This document shows positions 1 through 6,181 of a stretch of DNA of 6,346 nucleotides, in pieces. The notes beneath the pieces are model-generated. The model was not told the DNA's origin and did no database searches. It saw only the letters and a list, made by a program, of their open reading frames with translations. The stretch is from NCBI GenBank assembly GCA_947177495.1, contig CAMWUS010000083.1:1-6346 (forward strand), in the 5' to 3' direction. The translations under genes were made by a program, and so were the position numbers. The DNA is from an uncultured Clostridia bacterium (lineage in GTDB: Bacteria; Bacillota; Clostridia; Christensenellales; Borkfalkiaceae). Every line of letters starts with the position of its first letter. The first letter of the stretch is position 1.

Positions 1-1
1 A

Positions 2-184
2 GTCCAAATAGAGCTTTTCGCGCAGGATACTGCCAACGAGCGTCCAGAGCGCTACAAGCGTCATACAGGCGCAAATAACGCCCGCATAGTAAATGCTATA
101 CCAAAAGCCCAAAAACGCCCCCGCCGCAAACGCGGCGGCGAGCGCGCCCGTTAGGACGCATACTACGGTAAGGCTGCGTTTCAT
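2..184 (-). CDS. N-terminus of an unidentified membrane protein (runs off the left edge)
   Basis: An open frame starts at ATG 182-184 and stays open to the edge, giving 61 visible residues beginning MKRSLTVVCVLTGAL and ending REKLYLD. Two hydrophobic segments are seen, at about residues 5-31 (Ala/Gly/Phe/Tyr-rich) and 34-53, preceded by a Lys-Arg pair and followed by R-E-K. This suggests an integral membrane protein with at least two helices, the first possibly acting as a signal anchor. An AGGA at 191-194 with 6-nt spacing supports the start. The gene begins 22 bp after the RNase J stop with no terminator between them, so co-transcription is likely. The visible part does not identify a family. 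In some Bacillota, rnj genes lie near ftsK/spoIIIE, whose product begins with membrane helices, but nothing here proves that identity. Gene presence is fairly sure; function is unknown. Confidence 0.7.
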   Translation of the reverse strand, partial: MKRSLTVVCVLTGALAAAFAAGAFLGFWYSIYYAGVICACMTLVALWTLVGSILREKLYLD

Positions 185-206
185 CTGTTTTCCTCACTTT
201 GGGGAT

Positions 207-2258
207 TTACAATTCGTTGATAATCGGAACGATCATCGGCGACTGCTTGGTCGTTTTAAACAAATAATTCTTCACGGCGCGGCGAACGCTCGCGGCAAGC
301 TCCGCACTTCCTACGTGCGCGTTCTCGATCGCCTTTTCTACGACTTCTTTCAAATCGCGCATATAATCGCGCTCGTCGGAAAAGACGAAGCCGCGGCTCT
401 CGATAACGGGTTCGCCCAAAACGGTATTGCCCGAAAGAGCAATCGAGATAATGAACAATCCCTCGCCCGACATACGGATTCTGTCTTTGAGTACTTCGCT
501 CGTGCTGAAATCCTCGAAGCCCGCGCCGTCGATAAGACGCGCGCTCGCAGGGAAGCTTTCCCCTTGGCGAAGGCTGTCGTCCGTCAGCTCCACGCATACC
601 CCGATGTCGGGAATAAACGTCTGAGCGGGCTTCATGCCGAGCTCCTGCGCAAGCAATACGTGCCGTTTCAAATGTCGATATTCCCCGTGTACGGGAATAA
701 AGAATTTCGGCTTTAACAGGGTGTGAATAATTTTGTGTTCTTCCTGACAGGCGTGTCCCGAAACGTGAATTTTTTCGAGCGACTCGTAGACGACTTCCGC
801 ACCCTTTTTATAGAGGTTGTTGATCACGCGGTAGATCATGCGTTCGTTGCCCGGGATAGGGCTTGCGGAAATGATGATCGTGTCGTTCGCGCCGATGGTC
901 ACCTTGTTGAAATCGCCCGAAGCCATGCGGGTAAGCGCGCTCATCGGCTCGCCTTGCGAACCCGTAGACACAATGACGATTTCCCGATCGAAGAAATTCT
1001 TTGCTTTTTCAACGTCAATCAGCACGCCCTCGGGCACGGTGATTTCACCGATTTTCGCCGCCGCTTCCACGACGTTGAGCATGCTCCGCCCCGACAGGAC
1101 GACCTTTCTGCGGTACTTGACCGCAATATCAATGATTTGCTGTAAACGATGTACGTTGGAAGCGAACGTGGCGATGATAAGCCGCCTGTCCGCATTCTCC
1201 GCAAAGAGGTGTTCGAGGGTGGTGCCCACCACCTTTTCGCTCATGGTAAAGCCAGGGCGTTCGATATTGGTGGACTCGCCGAGATATAAAAGCACGCCCT
1301 TTTTGCCGTACTCCGCAATCTCCTCCAAATCGATGGGCGCGCCCGCAACGGGCGTCAAATCGATTTTAAAATCGCCGCTGTGGAAGACGATGCCGTACGG
1401 CGTTTCGATGGCAAGCGCCAACGCTCCTGCAATCGAATGGTTCACGTTTACGAAATTCACCGTAAACGCGCCCACCTTCACTTTCCCCTTAGGGGTAACC
1501 GTGTGCTCCGTTACGTTGTTCAAGCGGTGCTCGCGCAGTTTGTTGTCTACAAGCGCCAAGGTAAGCTTGGTGCCGTATACGGGAATGTTCAACTCCTTTA
1601 ATAGGTAGGGAACGCCGCCGATATGATCTTCGTGCCCGTGCGTTAAAAACAACCCGCGTACCTTTTGCCGATTTTGCACCAAATAGGTGATGTCGGGGAA
1701 CACCAAATCAATGCCGGGCATATCTTCCGTGGGGAAAATAATACCCGCGTCGATGATGATAATGTCGTTGCCGTATTCGAGAGCGGTCATATTCTTGCCG
1801 ATCTCGCCGACGCCGCCGAAAAAGAGAACTTTTAACGGCTTTTTCCTTTTCCCTTTGGGCGCGCGTTGCGCCGCATTTTCGGAAGGCGGTATTTGCTCCG
1901 CGCGTCCCTTGTTGCTATGCTCGCCGTGTTGTGCGGCTTGCTTCTTTTCCTTTTTTACGGGCTGAACAGGCGCGGAGACGGCAACGTTTAACTTCGTGCC
2001 CTTGCCCTTTGCCCGAGAGCGGCGGTGCGGTTTGAAACCCGCTTCCTGCATGGCTTCCGCCGTGTGCTCTTCTCCCAAACTTTTTTTTCGTACGTTTATA
2101 CTCTGTGCGCCGTTTTTCGGCTTTTGAGCGTTCTTCGCGGTCTTTGATTCGGCGCGTTGCGCCTGCTCGCGGTTATACGCTTCAATGCCGTTTAAAATGG
2201 CAAGTTCGATCGCGTCCGTTCCCTTACGGTCCCGTCCGCCTATGTTTCCTTTCTTCAA
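207..2258 (-). CDS. rnj: Ribonuclease J (metallo-beta-lactamase/beta-CASP RNase) with a long basic N-terminal extension
   Basis: This 683-residue protein is an RNase J, a cytoplasmic zinc-dependent enzyme that degrades RNA 5' to 3' and can also cut internally, acting in mRNA decay and RNA maturation. The metallo-beta-lactamase core starts near residue 141. Visible ligands are the HGHEDH motif (H207, H209, D211, H212), H274 in NVNHS, D296 in HSGDF and H524 in PVHGEYR. The beta-CASP motifs are E328 in GESTN, H370 in ASNVHR, and H498/H502 in HVSGH. The C-terminal domain spans about 585-683. Ligand numbers run 132-134 above my memory of B. subtilis RNase J1 (555 residues), so the core is full length and residues 1-133 are extra. 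That extension is Lys/Arg/Ala/Pro-rich and probably disordered. The start is TTG, chosen because AAAAGGAGT lies 6 nt upstream; no better ATG occurs near the core. Gene family is very sure; paralogue class (J1 or J2) is not determinable. Confidence 0.96.
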   Translation of the reverse strand: MKKGNIGGRDRKGTDAIELAILNGIEAYNREQAQRAESKTAKNAQKPKNGAQSINVRKKSLGEEHTAEAMQEAGFKPHRRSRAKGKGTKLNVAVSAPVQPVKKEKKQAAQHGEHSNKGRAEQIPPSENAAQRAPKGKRKKPLKVLFFGGVGEIGKNMTALEYGNDIIIIDAGIIFPTEDMPGIDLVFPDITYLVQNRQKVRGLFLTHGHEDHIGGVPYLLKELNIPVYGTKLTLALVDNKLREHRLNNVTEHTVTPKGKVKVGAFTVNFVNVNHSIAGALALAIETPYGIVFHSGDFKIDLTPVAGAPIDLEEIAEYGKKGVLLYLGESTNIERPGFTMSEKVVGTTLEHLFAENADRRLIIATFASNVHRLQQIIDIAVKYRRKVVLSGRSMLNVVEAAAKIGEITVPEGVLIDVEKAKNFFDREIVIVSTGSQGEPMSALTRMASGDFNKVTIGANDTIIISASPIPGNERMIYRVINNLYKKGAEVVYESLEKIHVSGHACQEEHKIIHTLLKPKFFIPVHGEYRHLKRHVLLAQELGMKPAQTFIPDIGVCVELTDDSLRQGESFPASARLIDGAGFEDFSTSEVLKDRIRMSGEGLFIISIALSGNTVLGEPVIESRGFVFSDERDYMRDLKEVVEKAIENAHVGSAELAASVRRAVKNYLFKTTKQSPMIVPIINEL

Positions 2259-2263
2259 AAATG

Positions 2264-2272
2264 ACTCCTTTT
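2264..2272 (-). promoter_or_regulatory. Ribosome binding site that decides the TTG start of RNase J
   Basis: The minus strand reads AAAAGGAGT, then 6 nt (TCATTT), then TTG at 2256-2258. This near-ideal Shine-Dalgarno match fixes the TTG start and therefore argues that the long N-terminal extension is really translated. Confidence 0.85.
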
Positions 2273-2280
2273 ACCTACCC

Positions 2281-2306
2281 GCCGTTTTCATCAAACATAA
2301 AACGGC
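2281..2306 (-). other. Hairpin in the RNase J leader
   Basis: The arms gccgtttt (2281-2288) and aaaacggc (2299-2306) form a perfect 8-bp inverted repeat around a 10-nt loop. In the RNase J mRNA it would end 8 nt before the Shine-Dalgarno sequence. No T-run follows on either strand, so it is not a terminator. It may be a 5'-UTR structure affecting transcript stability or translation; that role is inference. Confidence 0.55.
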
Positions 2307-2310
2307 TTCC

Positions 2311-2348
2311 AAAAATAGGGAGAGAGCCGAAACTCTCAGCTCTCTTCC
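2311..2348 (-). terminator. Rho-independent terminator after the repeat-protein gene
   Basis: On the minus strand, 17 nt after the TAA of the large gene, a hairpin forms from AGAGAGCTGA and TCGGCTCTCT (2321-2345; 10 bp with one G.U pair, 5-nt loop GAGTT). Two more G-C pairs extend it beyond one mismatch (2318-2348). The sequence TATTTTT (2317-2311) follows directly. This is the usual intrinsic terminator layout. It lies between the large gene and RNase J, so it either separates the units or attenuates read-through. Confidence 0.75.
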
Positions 2349-2364
2349 GTGTAGGACTTTTTAC

Positions 2365-5300
2365 TTAAAAATCTAACTTGGACTTCTCGGTAAGGACTGC
2401 TTTAATAAGTCCCTCACCCAAAAGCTGTTCTTCGGAACGGTACGCATACTTCGCTGCGTAGTCCACTGTCTTGCGTTCACCCTTTACCGCCTGAACGCGT
2501 TCCATCAACAGCTCGACAAGCTTGATAGAACGTTTGAGAGCAACCGTGCTCTTGATTTTCACCAACATCGGGGTCTTTTCATACATCTTGGTGTCGCCCG
2601 CGAATTTTTGGTGATAGACGGTCGTGGGGAATTCTTCGGGATTGAGTGCGAGATACAGGCACAAGGTCTTTCCGCGCAAACCGATCTTGGCAATCGACTC
2701 ATGGTTGTAGGTGAATCTGTCGTTCGTCCAGTTGATTTGCGATTTTACCTTTACGTAGGAAAGGAATTGGTTCTTGAGCTCGCTGTAATAGTCCTTGATG
2801 TCCTCTTCGCTCTCAATCAGTTTTGCCGTGAAGCTCCGTTTCAAACGAGTTGTGAGAACGGGATCGGGCGTAGGCTGCGCTTTCTTCGGCGGTACTTTTG
2901 CCTGCGGCTTCGCCTTGGGCGCGGGTGCTACGATTTCTTCTTCCTCTTCTTCCTCTTCCTCAACCGGCTCGGGTTCAGGCTCGGGTTCCGGTTCGGGTTC
3001 AGGCTCAGGTTCGGGCTCGGGTTCCGGCTCCGCCGCAACCGCAAGCTCTTCCTCCTCTAAGGGGCGAACAGGAAGATCTTCCTTAATGAGGTCTGCAACC
3101 TTTTGCGCGATTTCGTCCGTGTTAAGCGCTTCCGTAGCCTGCGGAACAACGCCCTCTGTATTCAGGAGTTCTACGACGCGAGTCGCAATTTCCTCTGCGG
3201 TGGGAAGCTCGGTCTCTTCCTCTTCCAAAGATTCGTCTTCGGCGAAGAGCTCGGCAACTTTTTGCGCAATCTCGTCCGCGGTCGGCACGCCTTCCACAGG
3301 CCCAGACGTAATATTCTCGGTATTCAACAGCTCTACCACGCGCGCCGCAATGTCCTCCGCGCTCAACTGCTCGTACAGCTTCGCGGCAAGCTCGTCGTAC
3401 TTCATGAGTTCCGCTACGCGCTCTGCGATCTCCTCCGCATTCGCGACAACCGCCGTGTTTGCGGTAAGGATAGCTCCGCCGTCTGCCTGCTCTGCATTCT
3501 CTTCGAATCCTTCCTCGTCGAGGAGTCCGCTCTCCTGCATAAGGTCGAGCACGCGACGGGCAACGTCGTCTGCGGTAAGCGTTTCGGCAGGTGCGGAAAT
3601 GCCGTCCGCTTTGAGCGACTGAGCAACCTTTTCGGCAAGCAAGTCGTAATCGATTTCCGCCGCTTCCGCCAAAGGCACCACTTCGTCCAAAGGCTCGTCC
3701 TCCGCAAAGAGGTCGGCAACCTTTTGTGCAATTTCGTCAGCCGAGTTCCCAAACGTTCCGACGCGTTCGGTAATTTTCTCGGCAAGTAAATCGTAATCGA
3801 TATCCGCGGTTTGTGCCGCAACATTCTCTGCGGGCTGCTCCGCTTTGAGATAATCGGAAACGCGCGACGCGATACGGTCGTAATCGGGTTCCTCGTGAAC
3901 CATTCTCACGCACTGCGCAACGCGTACCGCCATTTGGTCGTAGTCGAGCTCCTGCGGCGCTTTCTCCTGTTGAGCAAGCGCTTCGGCAACCTTTTGCGCA
4001 ATTTCGTCTGCCGACGGGATTGCCAAAGCGGCAACGTCCGTAGCGGAGATTTCCGAAGCGGGAACGCCTTCCACGCTCTGCGGCAATTCGCTGCGAATGG
4101 CTTCCGCCACACGCGATGCGATTTCGTCGTAGTCGAGTTCGAGGGGTTCTTCCTCCGCCTCGCTTTCACGCAGCGCTTCCAACACGCGCGTAGCAACGTC
4201 GTCCGCAGTAAGCGCTTGTACTTCCTCGGGCTGTGCTTCCGCATCCTGCGCCGCAAGGATTTCGGCAACCTTTTGCGCGATCTCCTCTGCGGTGAGCTCC
4301 TGCGTTTCTTCCTGCGCTTCACGCTCGTGAATGAGCGTAACGACGCGACCTGCAATGTCGTCCGCCGTAAAGTTCTCGCTTCCGTCCGCAGAAGTGTGCG
4401 GCATATCCGCGCGAATGGTTGCGGCTACCTTGGAAGCAATCAAATCGTAATCGACGGTGAAAGGTTCTTCCTGCGTCTCGTTTGCCTGCAAAAGCTCTAC
4501 GACGCGGGTCGCAACGCCGTCTTCCGTAATGCCGTCCTCGGCGCGAACCTGCTCGTCCATACGCAAGCCGTAAACGACTTGTTGAGCGATGCGGTCGTAG
4601 TCCACCACGGGAATAGGCGCGTCCTCTCTGAGGATTTCCGCAATGTGCTGTGCAAGCTCGTCGTAGTTGGGTACGTATTGTTCCGCGGGCTGAGCTTCGC
4701 CTTGCGGTTGAAGCTCCCCGTTCTCTTTCAGCATCTCTATCACGCGGGTTGCGATTTCGTCCGCCGAAACCGCCGCCTGCTGCGTTTCGCCGAGAAGCTG
4801 TGCAACCTTGTCCGCAACGGCTTCGCTGTCGATTTCCGCGTGTGCGTCGTTTTCGCCCGCTCTCACGAATTCCGTCACCCTTGCGGCGATACGGTCGTAG
4901 TCGAGCTCTTCCGCAACGGAAGCGGCGATACGGGAAATGCCCGCCTCGTCTACGGTCACGTCGAACTCGTGCTCCATAACGGCGGCAACCTTCTCCGCAA
5001 TCAAATCGTAATCGGTAAGCGGAACGGCATCGGCAATTCTGTCGGCAATCGCGTTTTCATCCGTTTGGGGAATGGAAGCCACGATTTTATCCGCCAATGC
5101 GTTTTCATCCGTCTGCGGCAGAGCGGCAACCACTCTGTCTGCAATCAAATCGTAATCGGTTTCGGGAAGCATACTTACGATCTTCTCTGCAAGTACGCCG
5201 TAATCGAAGGAATCGTCGAACGCACCGTCATAAGAGCGTTGCGGCTCGATCTTCGTCTGCTGCGCAGTCGTATAACCGTAATCGCGCAATTCGGCGCGGA

Positions 5301-5982
5301 GGTCTGCGCGGATGTTCTCGCGCAAGTCTCTCTGGAAACGGTCGTCGTAGCGAACCTCCCGCGTTTCGAGCACGTCGCTTTCGACGTTTGTACGGTGCAA
5401 GCCCTCGATCTGCGCGGGCAAAATACGGCAGAGATAATCGAGCTGTTCGGCGGTCGCACTCTGGCGGCGAAGCTCGTCCGAAAGCTCTCTTGCGCGGGCG
5501 TCGATTTTCTCGTTCACGCTGTTCTCGAACGCTTCGAGTTTATTTTCGAACATGCGCTCCATGCGCTCCAACTGATCGCCGAGCGTATGAATGAGTGCGT
5601 CGATGCGTTCCGAGTTATAATCGTCGGTACGGTTGCTTGCAGCGGCGGAAAGCTTATCCTCCGCCTCCGCCAAACGCTTTTCGTTTGCCGCCATTCCGTC
5701 GTCGAACGCTTTGAGAATATCTTCCTTTTCCTTCTCGCGCTCTTTCTTACCGTAATCGTATATTGCGCTGTTCTGTTGCGCAAGATAACGCAATTCGTTG
5801 AGAACCGCCTCGATTGCCTGTTGGAAAGATTCCGCCAAAGCTTCGTGCGCACCCGCCTGTTGCTCCGAGTTGTATTGCAACTCTTTGGTGACGGATTGCT
5901 TCACTTCGTCGATTTTTCTTTCCACGCCCTTGTACATTCCTTCCAGTACGGCGGATTTTCTCTCTTCGTAATTGTCTGCCAT
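2365..5982 (-). CDS. Giant acidic helical-repeat protein with N-terminal coiled coil, (EP)11 linker and basic C-terminal domain; function unknown
   Basis: A 1205-residue protein with no signal peptide or membrane segment, so presumably cytoplasmic. Residues 1-200 are mostly long charged helices with coiled-coil character. Residues 259-966 carry about 30 copies of a 12-residue amphipathic motif of the form (Y/A)-D-x-I-A-x-(K/R)-V-(A/V)-x-x-L, separated by short acidic linkers. Residues 985-1006 are (EP)11, 1008-1016 are nine Glu, and 1018-1047 are Pro/Lys/Ala-rich. Residues 1048-1205 form a basic, apparently folded domain with landmarks FTAKLI, YYSELKN, RGKTLCLYLALNP and a late GLIKAVL. I recall similar C-terminal domains on other uncharacterised Clostridia and Erysipelotrichia-type proteins, without a known function. 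The ATG is supported by GAGAGG (5988-5993) and a promoter. Codon use matches the neighbours. A scaffold, cytoskeletal or nucleoid-associated role is possible but speculative. That this is a real gene is very sure; function is not known. Confidence 0.93.
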   Translation of the reverse strand: MADNYEERKSAVLEGMYKGVERKIDEVKQSVTKELQYNSEQQAGAHEALAESFQQAIEAVLNELRYLAQQNSAIYDYGKKEREKEKEDILKAFDDGMAANEKRLAEAEDKLSAAASNRTDDYNSERIDALIHTLGDQLERMERMFENKLEAFENSVNEKIDARARELSDELRRQSATAEQLDYLCRILPAQIEGLHRTNVESDVLETREVRYDDRFQRDLRENIRADLRAELRDYGYTTAQQTKIEPQRSYDGAFDDSFDYGVLAEKIVSMLPETDYDLIADRVVAALPQTDENALADKIVASIPQTDENAIADRIADAVPLTDYDLIAEKVAAVMEHEFDVTVDEAGISRIAASVAEELDYDRIAARVTEFVRAGENDAHAEIDSEAVADKVAQLLGETQQAAVSADEIATRVIEMLKENGELQPQGEAQPAEQYVPNYDELAQHIAEILREDAPIPVVDYDRIAQQVVYGLRMDEQVRAEDGITEDGVATRVVELLQANETQEEPFTVDYDLIASKVAATIRADMPHTSADGSENFTADDIAGRVVTLIHEREAQEETQELTAEEIAQKVAEILAAQDAEAQPEEVQALTADDVATRVLEALRESEAEEEPLELDYDEIASRVAEAIRSELPQSVEGVPASEISATDVAALAIPSADEIAQKVAEALAQQEKAPQELDYDQMAVRVAQCVRMVHEEPDYDRIASRVSDYLKAEQPAENVAAQTADIDYDLLAEKITERVGTFGNSADEIAQKVADLFAEDEPLDEVVPLAEAAEIDYDLLAEKVAQSLKADGISAPAETLTADDVARRVLDLMQESGLLDEEGFEENAEQADGGAILTANTAVVANAEEIAERVAELMKYDELAAKLYEQLSAEDIAARVVELLNTENITSGPVEGVPTADEIAQKVAELFAEDESLEEEETELPTAEEIATRVVELLNTEGVVPQATEALNTDEIAQKVADLIKEDLPVRPLEEEELAVAAEPEPEPEPEPEPEPEPEPEPEPVEEEEEEEEEIVAPAPKAKPQAKVPPKKAQPTPDPVLTTRLKRSFTAKLIESEEDIKDYYSELKNQFLSYVKVKSQINWTNDRFTYNHESIAKIGLRGKTLCLYLALNPEEFPTTVYHQKFAGDTKMYEKTPMLVKIKSTVALKRSIKLVELLMERVQAVKGERKTVDYAAKYAYRSEEQLLGEGLIKAVLTEKSKLDF
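2368..2841 (-). other. C-terminal folded domain of the repeat protein (residues 1048-1205)
   Basis: This part differs sharply from the acidic repeats: it has Lys/Arg, aromatic and beta-prone residues. A helix (about 1056-1077) is followed by strands around NDRFTYN, SIAKIGLRG and KTLCLYLAL, a Pro-containing loop, another strand (MLVKIKS), a helix (ALKRSIKLVELLMERV) and a tail with VDYAAKYAY. The order loosely resembles small alpha+beta domains such as DUF5655 or DUF1801; that comparison is from pattern only and is weak. It probably acts as the targeting or binding end of the protein. Confidence 0.55.
2935..3030 (-). repeat. Hexanucleotide tract encoding (EP)11 followed by nine Glu codons
   Basis: Positions 2965-3030 hold eleven 6-nt units (Glu codon plus Pro codon, with GAG/GAA and CCG/CCC/CCT variation), and 2935-2961 hold nine GAG/GAA codons. 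The product is a stiff, strongly negative linker between the helix array and the C-terminal domain. The synonymous variation shows that the tract is not freshly expanded, though it could still change length by slippage or recombination. Confidence 0.9.
3043..3360 (-). repeat. Two-motif block duplicated in tandem (53-54 residues per copy)
   Basis: Residues 875-928 and 929-980 share the same order: an IAxRVVELLNTE motif, a linker, a DEIAQKVA(E/D)L motif, then an acidic tail. RVVELLNTE is identical in both and is offset by 54 residues; DEIAQKVA is identical and offset by 53. This indicates a two-motif segment duplicated as one piece. Confidence 0.7.
3085..5208 (-). repeat. Array of about 30 degenerate helix-motif repeats (residues 259-966)
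   Basis: The invariant Ala of the motif occurs at residues 265, 281, 297, 313, 329, 366, 390, 411, 444, 466, 491, 516 and on to about 959, with one degenerate copy at 350-360. Two flavours are seen: D-Y-D-x-(I/L)-A (13 copies with Tyr) and (A/S/T)-(D/E)-(D/E)-(I/V)-A. Near-identical DNA words such as gcaaccttttgcgcaatttc recur on the plus strand (for example near 3995, with close variants near 3097, 3716 and 4267), showing descent by duplication. Confidence 0.9.
4975..5208 (-). repeat. Five tandem units with exact 48-bp (16-residue) period
   Basis: The motif Ala residues 265, 281, 297, 313 and 329 are spaced exactly 16 apart, with a shared L-P-x-T-D junction or a close variant of it between units. 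At the DNA level gcgttttcatccgt occurs at 5051-5064 and again at 5099-5112, 48 bp apart. After residue 336 the spacing becomes irregular. Confidence 0.85.
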
Positions 5983-5987
5983 AATTA

Positions 5988-5993
5988 CCTCTC
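5988..5993 (-). promoter_or_regulatory. Ribosome binding site of the repeat-protein gene
   Basis: The minus strand reads GAGAGG, 5 nt (TAATT), then ATG at 5980-5982. It is the only good start signal near the 5' end and supports the chosen start. Confidence 0.7.
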
Positions 5994-6021
5994 TGCACGT
6001 GTATATAAAAATACCGATACT

Positions 6022-6050
6022 ATTGTACTATAAATTTGCGCAAAAGTAAA
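6022..6050 (-). promoter_or_regulatory. Sigma-A-type promoter of the repeat-protein gene
   Basis: On the minus strand, TTTACT (6045-6050; 4 of 6 match to TTGACA) is separated by exactly 17 nt from TACAAT (6022-6027; 5 of 6 match to TATAAT). The predicted transcript start is near 6015, giving a leader of about 33 nt that contains the RBS. Directly upstream, the minus strand is rich in A-runs (about 6052-6072), like an UP element. Confidence 0.75.
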
Positions 6051-6181
6051 TAACTTTTTCCTTTTTTTTGCTTTCTTCTGATAAGAAATTTAAAATTTTT
6101 TCTCAAACATGCGGATTTTTCATTTTTTACGGGCATGCTGCGCCATAACAACGGAATTTGCGCATACTGAATTTAGAATGA
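6051..6181. other. AT-rich part of the divergent intergenic region
   Basis: This stretch holds long A/T runs and no supportable gene. On the minus strand its left end acts as the likely UP element for the repeat-protein promoter. I looked for a plus-strand sigma-A promoter for the right-hand gene and found only weak candidates, the least poor being TAGAAT (6174-6179), 17 nt, then TATACC (6197-6202). Confidence 0.4.

Noticed and set aside
93..716. Plus-strand open frame overlapping the RNase J 3' end
   Set aside because: It is antisense to the conserved C-terminal domain of RNase J, has no RBS, and shows no recognisable domain.
1361..1374. 14-bp perfect palindrome cgattttaaaatcg inside RNase J
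   Set aside because: It encodes part of the conserved G-D-F-K-I-D segment around D296, so coding constraint explains it.
2795..3622. Plus-strand open frame with a Ser/Gly-Ser repeat product
   Set aside because: The Gly-Ser and Ser runs are the reverse reading of the Glu-Pro and poly-Glu codons of the minus-strand gene.
3085..5208. Possible CRISPR-like or satellite array because of many short repeats
   Set aside because: The repeats are degenerate, in frame, and encode a consistent protein motif; spacers are not of uniform length except for five units.
3811..6033. A 740-codon open frame on the plus strand, opposite the repeat-protein gene
   Set aside because: It is antisense to a well-supported gene. 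The long opening follows from the repeated, stop-poor codon pattern of the other strand; it has no RBS and its product is a low-complexity Arg/Leu/Phe/Val mix.
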